Assembly (NCBI GenBank): GCA_022266195.1
Contig: WHVY01000003.1
Span: forward strand, 11,160,001 to 11,224,000
Direction: 5' to 3'
Source: Tetranychus cinnabarinus
Lineage: Eukaryota; Arthropoda; Arachnida; Trombidiformes; Tetranychidae
DNA length: 64,000 nt
In this document: positions 1 through 11,264 of the stretch, piece by piece
Layout of the letters: each line of letters starts with the position of its first letter
Position numbering within the stretch: position 1 is the stretch's first letter
Notes under the pieces: generated by a model
Databases searched by the model: none
Seen by the model: the letters and a program-made list of their open reading frames with translations, nothing else
Told to the model about the DNA's origin: nothing
Program-made: the position numbers and the translations under genes

Positions 1-3000
1 GGGAATTATGGTTTCATTTGGTGTTTAGAGGGCGAACAAGATCAGCTTTAGTAGAGTAACAATTTTAGGCCAATCCGAGGCGATAAGGGAATTGAAGGGA
101 AAGATTGAATGTTGAGGCTAGATTAACCATTATCTAAGCTAAACAACAATTGAAAGGTATATCAAGCTTCATCATTTCCATCATCATCACCCTCATCACC
201 ATCATCATAAGCATCATCATCTCATCATTGTCATGGAGCAAACAAGATGATTATGATTTGTTCATTTGCTCTTTTAACATTATTATCATCAACCTTGATC
301 ATCATGACATATCAACTCTCCTCCTTAAGGGCATCAAATGAACCTTCAAGAGTTGCAAGCAACACCGAGTGACTTGAAGCTTCACTCGCGATTGCCTTTT
401 TTACTCATTCCTAGTACAGTCAAACTTGTCCCAAGTCAAGCCCAGTCACCCTTCACCTCCTCCCTCACTGTGCTCATCAACCCAGTTTAGGTCAAACATT
501 GAAATAATTTACTCTTCCCTTTTGAATGAACAAGCAAAACTAGGGAAAAAATGTAAAAATAAAATTGATTGGGAAAAAGCATTAAAAAAGGGCATTTAAT
601 GATGTAATAATGGATGATGTACATTTTGAAATAAAATGAATTAAACAACAGTTTTCAATGAATGTCTAAAGAGTGAAAAGTCGAAAAAAAAGAAAATGTT
701 TCAACTGGAAAACTTATTGTTGCCTTGTTTTTTTTAATGCATATTGATTATTATTTTAAAAGCCATAAAAGTTGATTATACAAGAGACAACATTACTTGT
801 CCAATATCACTGGACCCTGGTTTTATTATTATATTACAACTTTTCAACTTGAAACATTTTCCTTTTTTTGTGTGTTCTGTTTACGATTAACATTATCATT
901 AGCATTTACTTTGATGGATTGGCTTTTGTTGCACAAACTCATGGGTTGAACATTGGCCAATGGCTGTTACAATTACGAGGGTAAACAGTCTAGCCTGTAA
1001 CACTAGACTACAGTTTAACATTCACTGTTTGTCTGGACCTTTTGTTTTCATCCATTTTTAGGACTTTTTGTTCATTCCACTTCAAGGTAGTTATTATCAT
1101 CGTAAAGATCAAACTCACACAGACAACTGGGCAAGGTTAAGGGCGAGCAACTTGGACAGCTCATTGGGTGAGTCCAATGAGTCACCTATCATATTAAAAT
1201 GTCATCTCATTAGCGAATGATTAATATTATTACGATGAAATGTTTTGATAAGAAAAGGTTGCTTTTTCCATCATCCAAGAAAAGGCAAATGAAAAAAAGT
1301 TGTAAAAATTTACCATTTATCTGGCTATAAATTGCTCTCAATAAAGTCATCAAACATTCAACTTTTTTCACCTTTAAATTGATTGCTTTTAATGTCTAAA
1401 TTATATCATTATTTGTTTAGTTTCATTTCAACTGAAAAATGTCACTTTTTTCTGTTCCCAGTTTATCATTACAATCATGACTTGAGGTTGTTTCACCGAT
1501 TTTTTTTCTTTCCCTGAATAAGTTGATCTTTTTTGTTACCTCAAGTGATACTTGGATTGTTACTTTTTTTTTGTTTTTACACTTTTCTCATAAAACTTTT
1601 TCATTAACTTTGTTACTCTTTTCAAGCTACTCTTATATTTTCATGGAAAGAGTTTAACACTTTTTTCCCATTTACACTTGATATCAATAATGATTTTATG
1701 ATAATTTCGAGTATTTACTCTTTATTCAAGATGAATTTGCTTCAAGTTTTCAACCATTTTTCAATTATTCATCAACTTTATTCTTATTCAAAAATGTTTA
1801 AATTGAGTTTCCATGAAGAAGAAAAAACTTTGCAAAGCAACAGTTGAACATTTTCTTGCACTAACCAGTTAAGGACCAGAAACTTTGACCTTAACCAATT
1901 GATGGTAGAAAACAAGGGTTAATAGAAAAAGAAAGGAAATAAAATACAATCGGAAGCAAATAATTTCCAGTTTTCCGGAAATGTATCTTTTCCATATCAG
2001 AGTTGGATCCAAAAGCAAATGTAAAAGGTTAGTCTCCAGTCGAGTTAAATTTTCACTTTAAAGGTCAACAGGAACAAAGCAACCCTTCGATATTGAAAAA
2101 TGAATGTTCACTAAAGTTTCTTCTCAAATATTCACCGATTTTCTAATATTGAGTTCTTCGAATGTCATTCCAGAACCTCGAGTTCTGCGAGAAATGCATT
2201 TACTAAGCTTTCGATAGTTGACTTTTTACTGAACAGTTTAAGATCATTCAGTTTGGTCAATGGAATCAATACGAAACTAAAAGTCTTTGAATTTCAATTT
2301 TCATCTTTAATTGCTTGCAAACTTGAATTGAAAGTCAAAAAAGTCGATGACTTTATGATATTAATTTTTGTTCTTTGGAACATCGAAATTTCATTTTCTT
2401 TGATCAAGAATCCATGAATTATTCATGAGAATAAGAAACTTTTGAAGAAACGCAATTATACGAAATAATATGACACTTGAAAAGCAATAAGATAATGAAA
2501 GATAATTTGTATCCCAGCAAATGTAAATATTTTCACAAAATGTTCTGTTCTGTTATTGACACAATCAATCAACAATGCTTCTAATGTTATGATAATTTTT
2601 CAATTTAATTCCTTAATTTACTCACTTAATCATCCAGCCAAAACATGGAAAACTCTTAATGAATTACAATTGAATCATCTGTTAATTAAATATAATCATC
2701 TTTCATTACTTCCAGTTATGACCCAAACAGAAACCCTGAGAACAAGGAAAGAAGAAGAAGAAACAGCAAAACTTGCAAAAACCAGATGAGAAGCAGAATT
2801 GTGTTCAACTTTATTAAATAATAACATTATTTGCCTTTCCTTTACTCATTGTCTCAATTGATAATTTATCATTTTCATCCGTCTCTTTATCATCATCAAC
2901 ACGTCCATTAAGTTAATCAACCCACTGGACAATCCTTCCTTCAATTGTTACTCCAAAAATGGAAAAAGTAAAAGTTTTTTTCTTCTTTTTTCCACATTTC

Positions 3001-3158
3001 GATTTCGAGTTAAAACTAATCACAACTTGGAGTTGTTCACATTTGCTCATTAACAATCAATTAATCCGATTTCATCCTCTGCATAATCATCATGTCTCTT
3101 CATGTTAAATCATTTGTCAATCTTTTCTCCATTTTCATGCTTCTCTTAATCCATTCAT
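1..3158. other. Non-coding flank left of the transposon
   Basis: No gene is supported here. The DNA is AT-rich, and the short open frames have no convincing start, splice or domain signal. A CAT/ATC-rich simple-sequence patch lies at about 168-235. GATTC/GAATC words are rare (about three seen), which makes this a useful baseline for the adjacent transposon, where they are about ten times denser. Confidence 0.6.
168..235. repeat. CAT/ATC trinucleotide-rich simple repeat
   Basis: Imperfect runs of CAT and ATC triplets (TTCATCATTTCC, ATCATCATCACC, CACCATCATCAT) make a low-complexity patch. It forces an artefactual Ile/Ser-rich open frame. Similar CAT/ATG-rich patches recur across the window and look like a general property of this genome. 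Confidence 0.6.
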
Positions 3159-3160
3159 TA

Positions 3161-3171
3161 CCCAATGAACA
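3161..3171 (+). repeat. Left terminal inverted repeat
   Basis: CCCAATGAACA is the exact reverse complement of 11609-11619. It is preceded by TA, matching the TA after the right end. Confidence 0.85.
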
Positions 3172-3174
3172 CTT

Positions 3175-3289
3175 GTGACTCACATGTGAGTCACGAAACG
3201 CTCACAACAGGACAAATGACTCACAGGTGAGTCACAAATATTGTGAGTCACATTTTTGTCACATTTTGACTCACAAAATGGTCACAAAT
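3175..3289. repeat. Left subterminal GACTC/GAGTC palindrome array
   Basis: The array opens with the perfect 20-bp palindrome GTGACTCACATGTGAGTCAC (3175-3194). A near-palindrome follows, TGACTCACAGGTGAGTCA, at about 3218-3235. Then come single copies GTGAGTCACA (about 3243) and TGACTCACAA (about 3268), and a weaker GTCACA unit at the end. In CACTA-type elements, subterminal repeats are binding sites for an element-encoded accessory protein, and that is the inferred role here. Confidence 0.8.
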
Positions 3290-3353
3290 AAAATTTAGCG
3301 GGCAACAAAATCAGACTATGATTCTCAAAATTCAAACAGATTTTATTGATAAA

Positions 3354-5120
3354 TTAGAAACAATCAGAATCCCATGCAAAAATATCATTTTCGTTATCAT
3401 TATCATCTTTTCTGAGTTTACGATTAGCACCATGAGATTCCTGAGCATCCAATTTTTTGGGAAATTCTCGGTTTTTGCGGCAGAGTTCCTTTACGATTCT
3501 GCTTCTCACTTTTAATTCTTCGGTATTTGAATATTCGGTCCGTCCTGCGATTCTAAATATATGATCTTTATTCAAATACAAAATGAATCAGTAACGAATG
3601 TATGTTTTATTCATTTTAATTACAAACAAACCTAGAAGTGCACGAATCCGAGTTTCACCTAATTCTAGATTTGAGATTCCAACGAATGGTTGATCCAATG
3701 GATTCTCAAATCCAAGAATGTAGGCTAAAGGTTTTTTTTCTTGTTTCCTTTTAGCTTCGTAATCATGCAACGACATTGCTCTTTTGCCCAAAGTTACATT
3801 TAAACAATAAGATTCTGGGAAAGCGAACTTAATTAATTGATAAGTGATAGAACCTGGGTCCTTGAATCTTGCTTTCTTCACAGCCATTTCATATTGATTC
3901 AACTCGAATGGTAAGCAACCTTCAACAAAGATGCGATTCTAAAAAAAAATGAGATTTGTTTTTGAAGGTGTTTTTGTTTGAAATAATGAAACTAACCGCT
4001 GCAGTTATTTTATATGTTGGGTCAGGCTCGCAAATGAATCGATTCAAACAATTTTCTAATTCTATTTTTTCATCAAGCTGAAGCTCCAGCAACTCTCTTG
4101 AAATATCGATGAGACTCCTAATAATCGAGGCAGTAGTGTCGAATTCTGATAAGAAAGCCTTTTTGGAATCTAGTTGATCAATTTTAAGCTTTAACTCTGT
4201 CACTCTCTTTGACTTTGCATCAGGCCGCTTTATTTCATCTTTTCCTAGAGAGCTTGAATCATTCAATGGCTTTGCTTTTGACTCGATTCTTGAATCCACG
4301 GATGATTTTTGATGTTTCTCAGCCGTACTTGAAGATTCCAATTTTCTAGAATCTTCAAATTCTCGAACTTCATGCGGTATGGAATCTCGTGGCTTGAATA
4401 AACGGGAAATTAACTTTTCACTTAACGTTACTTGTTGTGGTAGCTCATCACGCGTTTTGAGAGGACAATGTACAAGATCTAAGATTCCTAAGTCTCTCAA
4501 ATCAACCATTTTTTTCAAGTTATTCAAACCAGGAATCGTTGCGATATTCTTGATTAGTCGGTCTTTCAATTTCTTTGATGAATCTTCAACGAAAAAAATC
4601 ATGAGAAAATTTACAAATATACAATTCACTATTTACCTGCTATAGATATTAACATGCCATAGAGTTGATTCCCCTTTATCTCGAATCTGAATAGATTTTT
4701 CGAGACATCTTTATATTGATTGAACGGCAAATTGAATCCAGCTATTCTCAGCTGGTTACAATCAATCTTCACCAACACTGGTTGTTTCAGAGGGCAAAAA
4801 GAAATATCACAAATGTATGGGAGTAACAACGCTTGAGCAATATCTTGACTCGATCTAGCATACGCACTTAGCGTAGCACAGGAATCATGGTCTGAACCCG
4901 AAGAATCAAAGATGTTATCATCATCACTCAACTCTTGTTCGTTGCTAGAATCAGAAGCTGTTGATTCTTTGACCTTATTGCAACCAGTTGAGATATCACA
5001 CCTTAAATGATAAAATTATTGGAAATGCGTAAATCTTTATGAGATTCATAGATATAAATACCTTTTTTGATTATACTTGATTCGCTTGTATTTCAATGAA
5101 GGCTGGGAGTAATAATTCAT
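3354..5120 (-). CDS. Transposon accessory gene A (five exons, about 502 aa; BEN-like domain)
   Basis: Five exons join without a frame break through GT-AG introns: 5120-5062, 5001-4637, 4583-3997, 3938-3632 and 3544-3354, giving 1509 nt or 502 residues. The ATG at 5120 opens a short basic exon. Exon 2 is acidic and Ser-rich, then carries a hydrophobic/beta-rich stretch. Exon 3 holds a Ser/Lys linker and a coiled-coil-like segment (residues about 270-330). Exon 4 holds a domain of about 75 residues with F-A-F-P, N-V-T and a final R-A-L-L-G. The same domain occurs in gene B at the same distance from an IIEG/FVEG-LP motif, so A and B are paralogues. The pattern (hydrophobic helix, FP, N-[ST], conserved C-terminal helix) resembles a BEN domain, a DNA-binding module; this is a tentative reading. 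The tail is charged. The stop codon lies about 190 bp from the element's left end. Introns as well as exons carry GATTC/GAATC. A role as a DNA-binding partner of the transposase is inferred. Confidence 0.72.
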
Positions 5121-5379
5121 TCTTAAGCAAAATATTTAATGAAATTTGTGTCAATTTGATTCACAGACAAAATAGATTATAATTCACTCACACGTGTAGA
5201 AATATTGAATGCGTAAATATCATTCACATTGGATATAAGCAAAATGCGCATGATTCTAAATCAAAAATACTGATTGAGCGCTAATTGATAATGGATTCAA
5301 AAATTAGAATTGAAAATTAGAAATAAATAAATAAAAATATAATAGAAAAATTGATCAGATTCACACATTTTTAGATTCT

Positions 5380-7726
5380 TCAATCATCGTCAAAAACTTC
5401 TCCTTCTTCAGCAGTGTCGTCGTACTCTTCCATTTTCTCGCTTGAAAGATTCTCATTTTTAGTCATAGATTCATCTTTATCATGATCTGATTCTCTGTTA
5501 CGAATGACGCTCTCATCTTGAGAAAGCATGGACAGCTTTTTGTTAAGATTCTTCTTAGAACCAGATTGCTCATAGGTGTCAGATTCATCTGATTTGCGTG
5601 ACTTCTTTTGTTGAACTTGATGTATGAAATCACTATTATGACGTTTAGTTGAAGTGCTTGGTTGACTGAAAAAGTCATTTTTCATTGTTTCAACTTTTCC
5701 TTTAGGACTCGAAGCAAAAATTTTTTTTGATGAATTCGAGTTACCTCTTTCTTTTTCACGCTCGCTTTCTTTTCCTTGGGCTCCACCGATCGGAATAGCG
5801 TTTCTTTTTTCAGGTCGCTTGAATTCACTTCCATCTGATACTTTAGTGATTGTTGTGGTTGGGGTTGGGGTCTTCTTTGATTTGCTCTTTGAATCGTCTG
5901 ATTCAAATCTAACTGAATCACTTTTAGTTTTAGATTCTTCGAAAGTAGAATCACCATCTTCATCATCAAACTCCAATTCGTCATTGTTGGAATCGAAATA
6001 ATCATCTATGTCTGGGGTACATAGAATCCTTTCAGTTTTTTCATCGGAAAAAACTTCATCTTCGTCATCTGAATAATTTGAAGAGTCTGATGAGTCATCA
6101 CTTGAGTCAGATTTTCTACCCTCAGCAATCTTGGTGCGCGCGTAGTGCATAGCTTTTGAGAATGAAGATATCATATCCTTCTCGATTCCTTTGTCATAAG
6201 ATTTTTTGCCACACTTTCTAACAGTATGATCTGCAAGAAATAAAGGTCATTGAATCAGGCTTAAAATGAAAGAGATTCACATATTCATCCTACTTACCGA
6301 GTAGAGCTCTGAATCTTCTTTCACCGAGTCCAGGAATCGCATCACCATCTACAACAGTTTTTAGTGGATTCTTGTAGTTCCACAAAGAAATTAATGATTT
6401 TCGTCCTCCTGATCCCCGAATGGTGACATTCTTGATCCAATGAGGAGGGAAAGCATATCTGACAAAGTTTGAAATAATTATTGTCGGCTCAGCATCACCA
6501 ACTTTCAATGATTTTTGATAAACAGCTTTTTTATACTTGAGAGTATAAACTGGTAGCAGCCCTTCAATTATCGTGATATCATCCTTATTCATAGTTGAAT
6601 CAACCTCTGGTATGATTCTGATGGAATCATCTTGCTTGATACATGAATCATTAGGTAGAGCCTTTGAGAATATATTGAATAAACGAATTGATTCTTCGAA
6701 AAATTCTTTGACTCTTGATCGCTCCATTGGTTCGGCGATATCAGCTAAATTTTGGATTCTAGAGGCTACCTTAGCTAAATTAATAGGCTTTGGCTTACTT
6801 ATAACCTTAGCGTCAGAAGTTATAGGTTCAACTTTTTTAGTGGCTTTGATTCTTTGAGTTGGCTTTGGTTTGGCTTTTGAATCTGGAATCACTACTTTGC
6901 TTGATTCTTCGTCCGATGAAATTTCAGCAGATTTAGTTGATTTTTTCTTTTGATTTTGATTCTTGGGTTTTTGTGGAGTACTGGATGGCTTACTTTGACG
7001 CAAATTGTACTTAGCTTTTTGTTGACTCTTTACCTCATCAACATGTGACATAAAACTTTGAAATCTGGCCATGGAAATTGTGGGAAATCGATCCATGTTT
7101 GCTGGCTTAATCAGGATTCCTTCAACATTGATACATCGAATTGTTTTAACATCTATTGGTGGCATTTTTTTGGTTTTAGCCACTTCAACGAATCTCCTGA
7201 AAGATTTCTTTGAATCATCAGCGTCATCTGACAGCGTATAAACACAAAAGAAAACAAGGAATCATTATTTATGAATCAAAACATGATTAGAATCAAAAGA
7301 AACTTACCTCCTATTGCTACAACAAGAGCAGGTAGAGGTTGAAATGATCCAAGGCAAACATTAACAATATTTTGCTTAAGAAGCTTATTTGTATCAATAC
7401 CATCAGGAATCTCGTTTTCTTTGACTTTAAACTGGATAGGAATCGATCTATCTTCCTTTCCAGATTCAGAAACTCGCACAATGGAAATAATCAATTTTTC
7501 ATCTGTCATGATTCGAAAGATTGAACCCAAAAGACTTTGTTGATTCTTGACGTATTTAGGATGAAAAACAGAGTTACTAACTGTTAGACAAAAAGTCCGC
7601 TTTTTTTCTGTTGGTAAAGACACTGACTGAAGCACAAAATGAAAATGAAATGAAATTAATTTTTAACTAATTTACTTGGTGAAAAACGGAAACACAAGTT
7701 TCGGAAACAGACTGATAACCTACCAT
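5380..7726 (-). CDS. Transposon accessory gene B (four exons, about 700 aa; BEN-like domain and acidic Ser-rich tail)
   Basis: The exons are 7726-7724 (the ATG alone), 7626-7308, 7227-6298 and 6230-5380. All introns are GT-AG and the phases agree, giving 2103 nt or 700 residues. The long open frames in exons 2 and 3 lack a usable upstream ATG; the spliced ATG supplies one. Residues about 1-107 form a beta-rich N-terminal part ending in V-A-I-G, like the A-G ending of the matching exon in gene A. A basic, Lys/Ser-rich linker follows. A BEN-like domain closes exon 3 (about 340-417), with RYAFPPHW, N-V-T-I-R-G and RRFRALL. Exon 4 encodes a long Ser/Asp/Glu/Lys-rich, probably disordered tail with several DSSDDSSD-type acidic runs, resembling a nuclear or activation region. 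Genes B and A lie head to tail 259 bp apart. B is divergent from the transposase and shares its 397-bp intergenic region. BEN assignment is tentative; the gene structure is firmer. Confidence 0.72.
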
Positions 7727-8123
7727 ATCAAAATTTAATCGAATCAATACCGGAAATTGTTTAGATTCACAATGAATAAAAAAAATTGTTAAAAAAAATT
7801 ATCAAAAATTAAGATGTGATAAGCTTTAAATCTAGCGGTTCACTGATTATGATAAGCTAGAGATAAGACATTTATACGTCACATCCTAACGGAAGAGCTT
7901 TTAAAGCAAAAAAGGCTTTAAACATCTATTAGAAATGCTTTTATTTGTACTTTAAAAATAGTTTTTCTTAATTAACTAGTTAATTAGTTTATTTGTTTAT
8001 TTGTTTACTTGTTTATTTGTTTACTTGTTTACTTGTTTTTTCTAATAATCTTATCTGTATCTCATTGTGATTCTCAAAGTATCAAATCCATCTCTGTTTG
8101 AATCAACAAAGTCTTTATCTCTG
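7727..8123. promoter_or_regulatory. Divergent promoter region between gene B and the transposase
   Basis: The first ATGs of gene B (minus) and the transposase (plus) lie about 400 bp apart and point away from each other, so this interval must hold both promoters. It is very AT-rich, contains an ATTAACTAGTTAAT-like palindromic stretch (about 7971-7984) and an 8-bp tandem repeat (7987-8036). GATTC/GAATC is thinner here (about four sites) than in the neighbouring coding DNA. No clear TATA or initiator element can be assigned by eye. Confidence 0.5.
7987..8036 (+). repeat. Tandem repeat of the 8-mer TTTAYTTG
   Basis: About six copies of TTTATTTG or TTTACTTG run head to tail just upstream of the transposase start. 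TGTTTAC-like units within them match the core of forkhead-type binding sites, and the run could equally be a slipped microsatellite or a nucleosome-excluding tract. Confidence 0.75.
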
Positions 8124-10544
8124 ATGGCTCTAACTGATTCTCAAAAGCACTATTTAAATAGAATAAAGCGGCTTCTGAATCGGAAGCAACAAGAAATTTA
8201 TCTACGAAATCTTCCTGATCTCAGCTACAATTTGGACAGTGAGCCCGATGAGTCCCGTGATAACGAATCCTTTGAAATAGAGATTAATTTTGACTCTGAA
8301 GACAGTAGTAGTGATTCTAGCCATAGAGAAAGCTTGATCTTAGTCAACCCTCCATTCAAGGATTATTGTGAAGTGACTTTATCAGCGATTCTATCGCATG
8401 GAAATTTGAGTTTAAAAGCCGCCGATAAATTCATTTATTTGATGAACAATCTCATTAAAAGATTCGCGAATCATACTATAACATTGCCGAATGTCCGCAG
8501 CTTTTGGGTCAAGCAAGCAAGAGAATCTCCACTCAACGTTTACATTATATGTGAGAATCTTCATACTCATGGGCCGTTTTTTGGCGATCCTCAGTTTTAT
8601 GGCTATTTCAATTGTGGTGATAAGTTGGTAAAAGCTGAGTTGATTCAGGGCAACTATTTTTTCCATATCCCTTTGAGACATCAACTTATGAAGTATCTTC
8701 CGTTGATTGACGATTCTATGTGGACTGAGAAAGCTTTTCAAGATTTTTTGGAGGAATCTCAAGATTCACGTCTTACTTTAACTTTACACTCAGATGAAGT
8801 TTCAGCTTTTAATAGCTCTAGTGTAAAAATTTTCCCAGTTTTTGCAACTATAAATCAACTGATTCCATCAGCAAGAAGAAAATATTTTTTCATGATCGCA
8901 CTATTCGTAGGAGCTAATAAACCAAGAGTCTCAAATTTTCTGAATCCAGTTTGCGAAGAGCTGAAACAACTTTCAATGTCTCACATTCAATGGGAATCAA
9001 CAAATGGAATCAAGAGAAAAGCTCGATTCTTCGTAAGCGCCGTAATAGCCGACGCTCCCATGAGAGCGTATCTTCGTAATGTTAGGCAATATAATCACAT
9101 CTATGGATGTGACTGGTGTCTGGTGCAAGCTACTTCAGCGAATGGAGCGCGTGTTTACCCAAATCTAGATGAATCAGACTTGGCAAATTTAAAGAGAGAT
9201 CACAAAGATTTTGTAAGATTCGGGGAAGAAGATTCGCAAAGGTATATGGAAACAGATTCCAGGTACAGTGGAATAATTGGTTCATCTCCACTGATGATTC
9301 TTCCTAAATTCAATATTGTGGAAGGTTTTGTTGTGGAACCCATGCACTGCCTGATTCTAGGAGTCTTTCGTGCTATTCTCAATCGTGGATGGTTACAAGC
9401 AGATTCTAATTCTTCAGTTTTCGCAAGATCAGTTGATAGAAATTTTTTCAGAAGAGAGATGTCTCAAAGAATTATGAAAATAAGAGTTCCGTCCTATTTT
9501 GTTAGAGGTCCAAGAAGTCTCGAAATGATCAAATTCTGGAAAAGTAACGAGCTGGATAGCTTTCTATGCTACTATTTGATTCTATCAGTTCGAGGTTTGA
9601 TTCAAGTCCGTTATATGAATCACATTTCATGTTTAGTGAAAATCATTCACTTGACTCACATGGAGACAACAAGTGAGAATCTCAATGACAGAATCATTGC
9701 TATAAGAGAGTTAGTCACTGAGTTTCAACGTGGTGTTGCTGTTCTCTATGGAAGCCATCTTTTATCCTATAATTTACACATAATGTCTCACTTGGCTGAT
9801 TCTTACTCTGTTTTAGGCCCATCCTCAGGATTCTCATCATATCCACTCGAGGATCAAATGGGCATGTTGAAAAAGAATGTGAAAAGGGCTTCAAACATTG
9901 CCCCTTCTTTGGTCCGCGTTTTTTTAAATAAATTTCGATACAATGACCTGATTCTATCCAAATTACGCAGATGGAATCTCACAGACCAAGAAATTAAAGC
10001 GTTTGGAATGGCTAATGATTCAGTCTTTGAGGAAAGAATGTCCGATGAAAACACAATCCCTTTTATTAAATCCAAGCAAAAGATTCATCAAATTGATGGT
10101 GCAGCCCAAAGACTAATAAGAAATGAGGTTTTGGAGAATGGAATCAGTGACTCTTCCATTGTTCTGGTTGATTCTTTGAAGCTGCATAGCGTTCGATTCT
10201 CAACTGTAACATATGCTAAAGACAAGAAACGTGATGATTCAAAAATAAGAATCGCCGAGAAAGAATTCATGAAAATTTCATATATCTTTTCGGTAGATGA
10301 AAAAATCTTCTTTGCTATTGGGAAAAAGTATAAAACAAAGCTTTATAATTTAACATTTGATGGATTTACCAGAAGATTCAACAACAAATTTGAGTTCATC
10401 CATATGATACTCGATTCTGAAGAAAATTATTCAATTGTTAAAATAGACACAACTATGATTCCTGTTTTAATGATTCCAAGCGCTGATTTTCATTATACTT
10501 ACAAGAATCATTTCATAGTAGAACCTTTCCTCAAGAATCGTTGA
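8124..10544 (+). CDS. CMC/EnSpm-like transposase (806 aa)
   Basis: The frame is open from 8049, but the first ATG is at 8124, giving MALTDSQKHY as N-terminus. Residues about 30-70 are acidic and Ser-rich. The rest matches the layout of Tnp2/Plavaka/EnSpm-type DDE transposases: an L-S-H-x-L-S-like motif near 90, D224 in HSDEVSAFN, the inel-P-like block (TINQLIPSARR), A-D310-A-P, the C329-x2-C332 motif, then E405-P-M-H408 followed by a G-V-F-R-A-I-L helix. The C-terminal block contains N-L-H-x-M-S-H-L and SYPLED. Family members normally have Asp at the first position of the D-x-M-H motif; this copy has Glu, which may mean reduced activity or a lineage variant. There is no stop codon or frameshift and no intron is needed. 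It should cut the ends at CCCAATG and join them at TA. The family call is from motif memory and is strong; the sub-branch is uncertain. Confidence 0.88.
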   Translation: MALTDSQKHYLNRIKRLLNRKQQEIYLRNLPDLSYNLDSEPDESRDNESFEIEINFDSEDSSSDSSHRESLILVNPPFKDYCEVTLSAILSHGNLSLKAADKFIYLMNNLIKRFANHTITLPNVRSFWVKQARESPLNVYIICENLHTHGPFFGDPQFYGYFNCGDKLVKAELIQGNYFFHIPLRHQLMKYLPLIDDSMWTEKAFQDFLEESQDSRLTLTLHSDEVSAFNSSSVKIFPVFATINQLIPSARRKYFFMIALFVGANKPRVSNFLNPVCEELKQLSMSHIQWESTNGIKRKARFFVSAVIADAPMRAYLRNVRQYNHIYGCDWCLVQATSANGARVYPNLDESDLANLKRDHKDFVRFGEEDSQRYMETDSRYSGIIGSSPLMILPKFNIVEGFVVEPMHCLILGVFRAILNRGWLQADSNSSVFARSVDRNFFRREMSQRIMKIRVPSYFVRGPRSLEMIKFWKSNELDSFLCYYLILSVRGLIQVRYMNHISCLVKIIHLTHMETTSENLNDRIIAIRELVTEFQRGVAVLYGSHLLSYNLHIMSHLADSYSVLGPSSGFSSYPLEDQMGMLKKNVKRASNIAPSLVRVFLNKFRYNDLILSKLRRWNLTDQEIKAFGMANDSVFEERMSDENTIPFIKSKQKIHQIDGAAQRLIRNEVLENGISDSSIVLVDSLKLHSVRFSTVTYAKDKKRDDSKIRIAEKEFMKISYIFSVDEKIFFAIGKKYKTKLYNLTFDGFTRRFNNKFEFIHMILDSEENYSIVKIDTTMIPVLMIPSADFHYTYKNHFIVEPFLKNR

Positions 10545-10724
10545 ATTTTTTCAATATTTAAAAAAGCCGCCTCTGTCTGCTGCCTAGCAGCAAAAGTCAA
10601 GAAGCTTCATTTGTTTATGTTAAACACGCTTTTGAAAGCTAATTTGTTTTCAGTTCAATTTCATCGATAATTTTTGTTATTAAAAGCCAATTTAAGATTC
10701 ATAACGCTTTTATTTCCTGTCAAA

Positions 10725-11264
10725 ATGGAATCATGCCTATTAGTTTCGCAGTTGTGTCATTCCACCTCAATCATTCTGTACCATTTTTTGACTGTGATTC
10801 AAGCCGAGTCGATATTGAATCTTCATTACCTCATCCTAATTTTCCCTTTTTATCTTCAAATAACTGTGATCATCAATTTTTTGAATAGTAAGTATCTTCT
10901 TGTTTAGATTCATTGAATTGGATACGAATCTACATTTTAGGATTCCGTTTCATACGACCCATCCATAGTGCTTATACTTCTCCCTCTATTCAACACCTAC
11001 CTTGCAGTGAATCAAACAATAAACCAACAATCCATTCGCATTGAAATATGTATCAACAAAAATTCAAGTAAAGTGGCAATTTATTTTGAGCCGAATCATA
11101 CTAAAGAATCAAGTCATGATGAAGCAAAGCAGTTGTATGAATCAAACACAAACTTTGTCCAGCCTATGGACTGGAATCCTACACATGAGAATCTCGTTGA
11201 ACCGATGGATTGGCAAGAATCCGAACAAACCTCAAAAGAATCAATGGATTGGAGTTATGATTAA
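10725..11264 (+). CDS. Small spliced transposon gene with three MDW motifs (about 139 aa)
   Basis: Exon 1 is 10725-10887 and exon 2 is 11008-11264, with a GTAAGT...CTTGCAG intron of 120 bp. Joining them keeps frame, giving 420 nt. The last base of exon 1 (A) plus TG at the start of exon 2 creates an in-frame ATG at the junction, so translation could begin at 10725 or at the junction. Exon 1 encodes a hydrophobic, Leu/Ile-rich stretch that may be a membrane segment or may be untranslated. Exon 2 encodes an Asn/Gln-rich part and an acidic tail with PMDW at two places and SMDW near the end, spaced 14-15 residues. The tail resembles a short acidic/aromatic activation or docking peptide, which is inference. 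It follows the transposase on the same strand by 180 bp and is not in the same frame. I do not recognise a family. Confidence 0.5.

Noticed and set aside
5463..6005. Frames in other phases over exon 4 of gene B
   Set aside because: They are shadows of the Ser/Asp-rich exon; the spliced gene B frame explains the region.
8067..8123. Upstream extension of the transposase frame
   Set aside because: It depends on a GTG start; the first ATG in the open frame is at 8124.
10968..11007. Start of the MDW frame at 10968 or an acceptor at 10940
   Set aside because: The frame has no ATG there, and joining at 10941 gives an early stop; the acceptor at 11007 keeps frame and supplies ATG.
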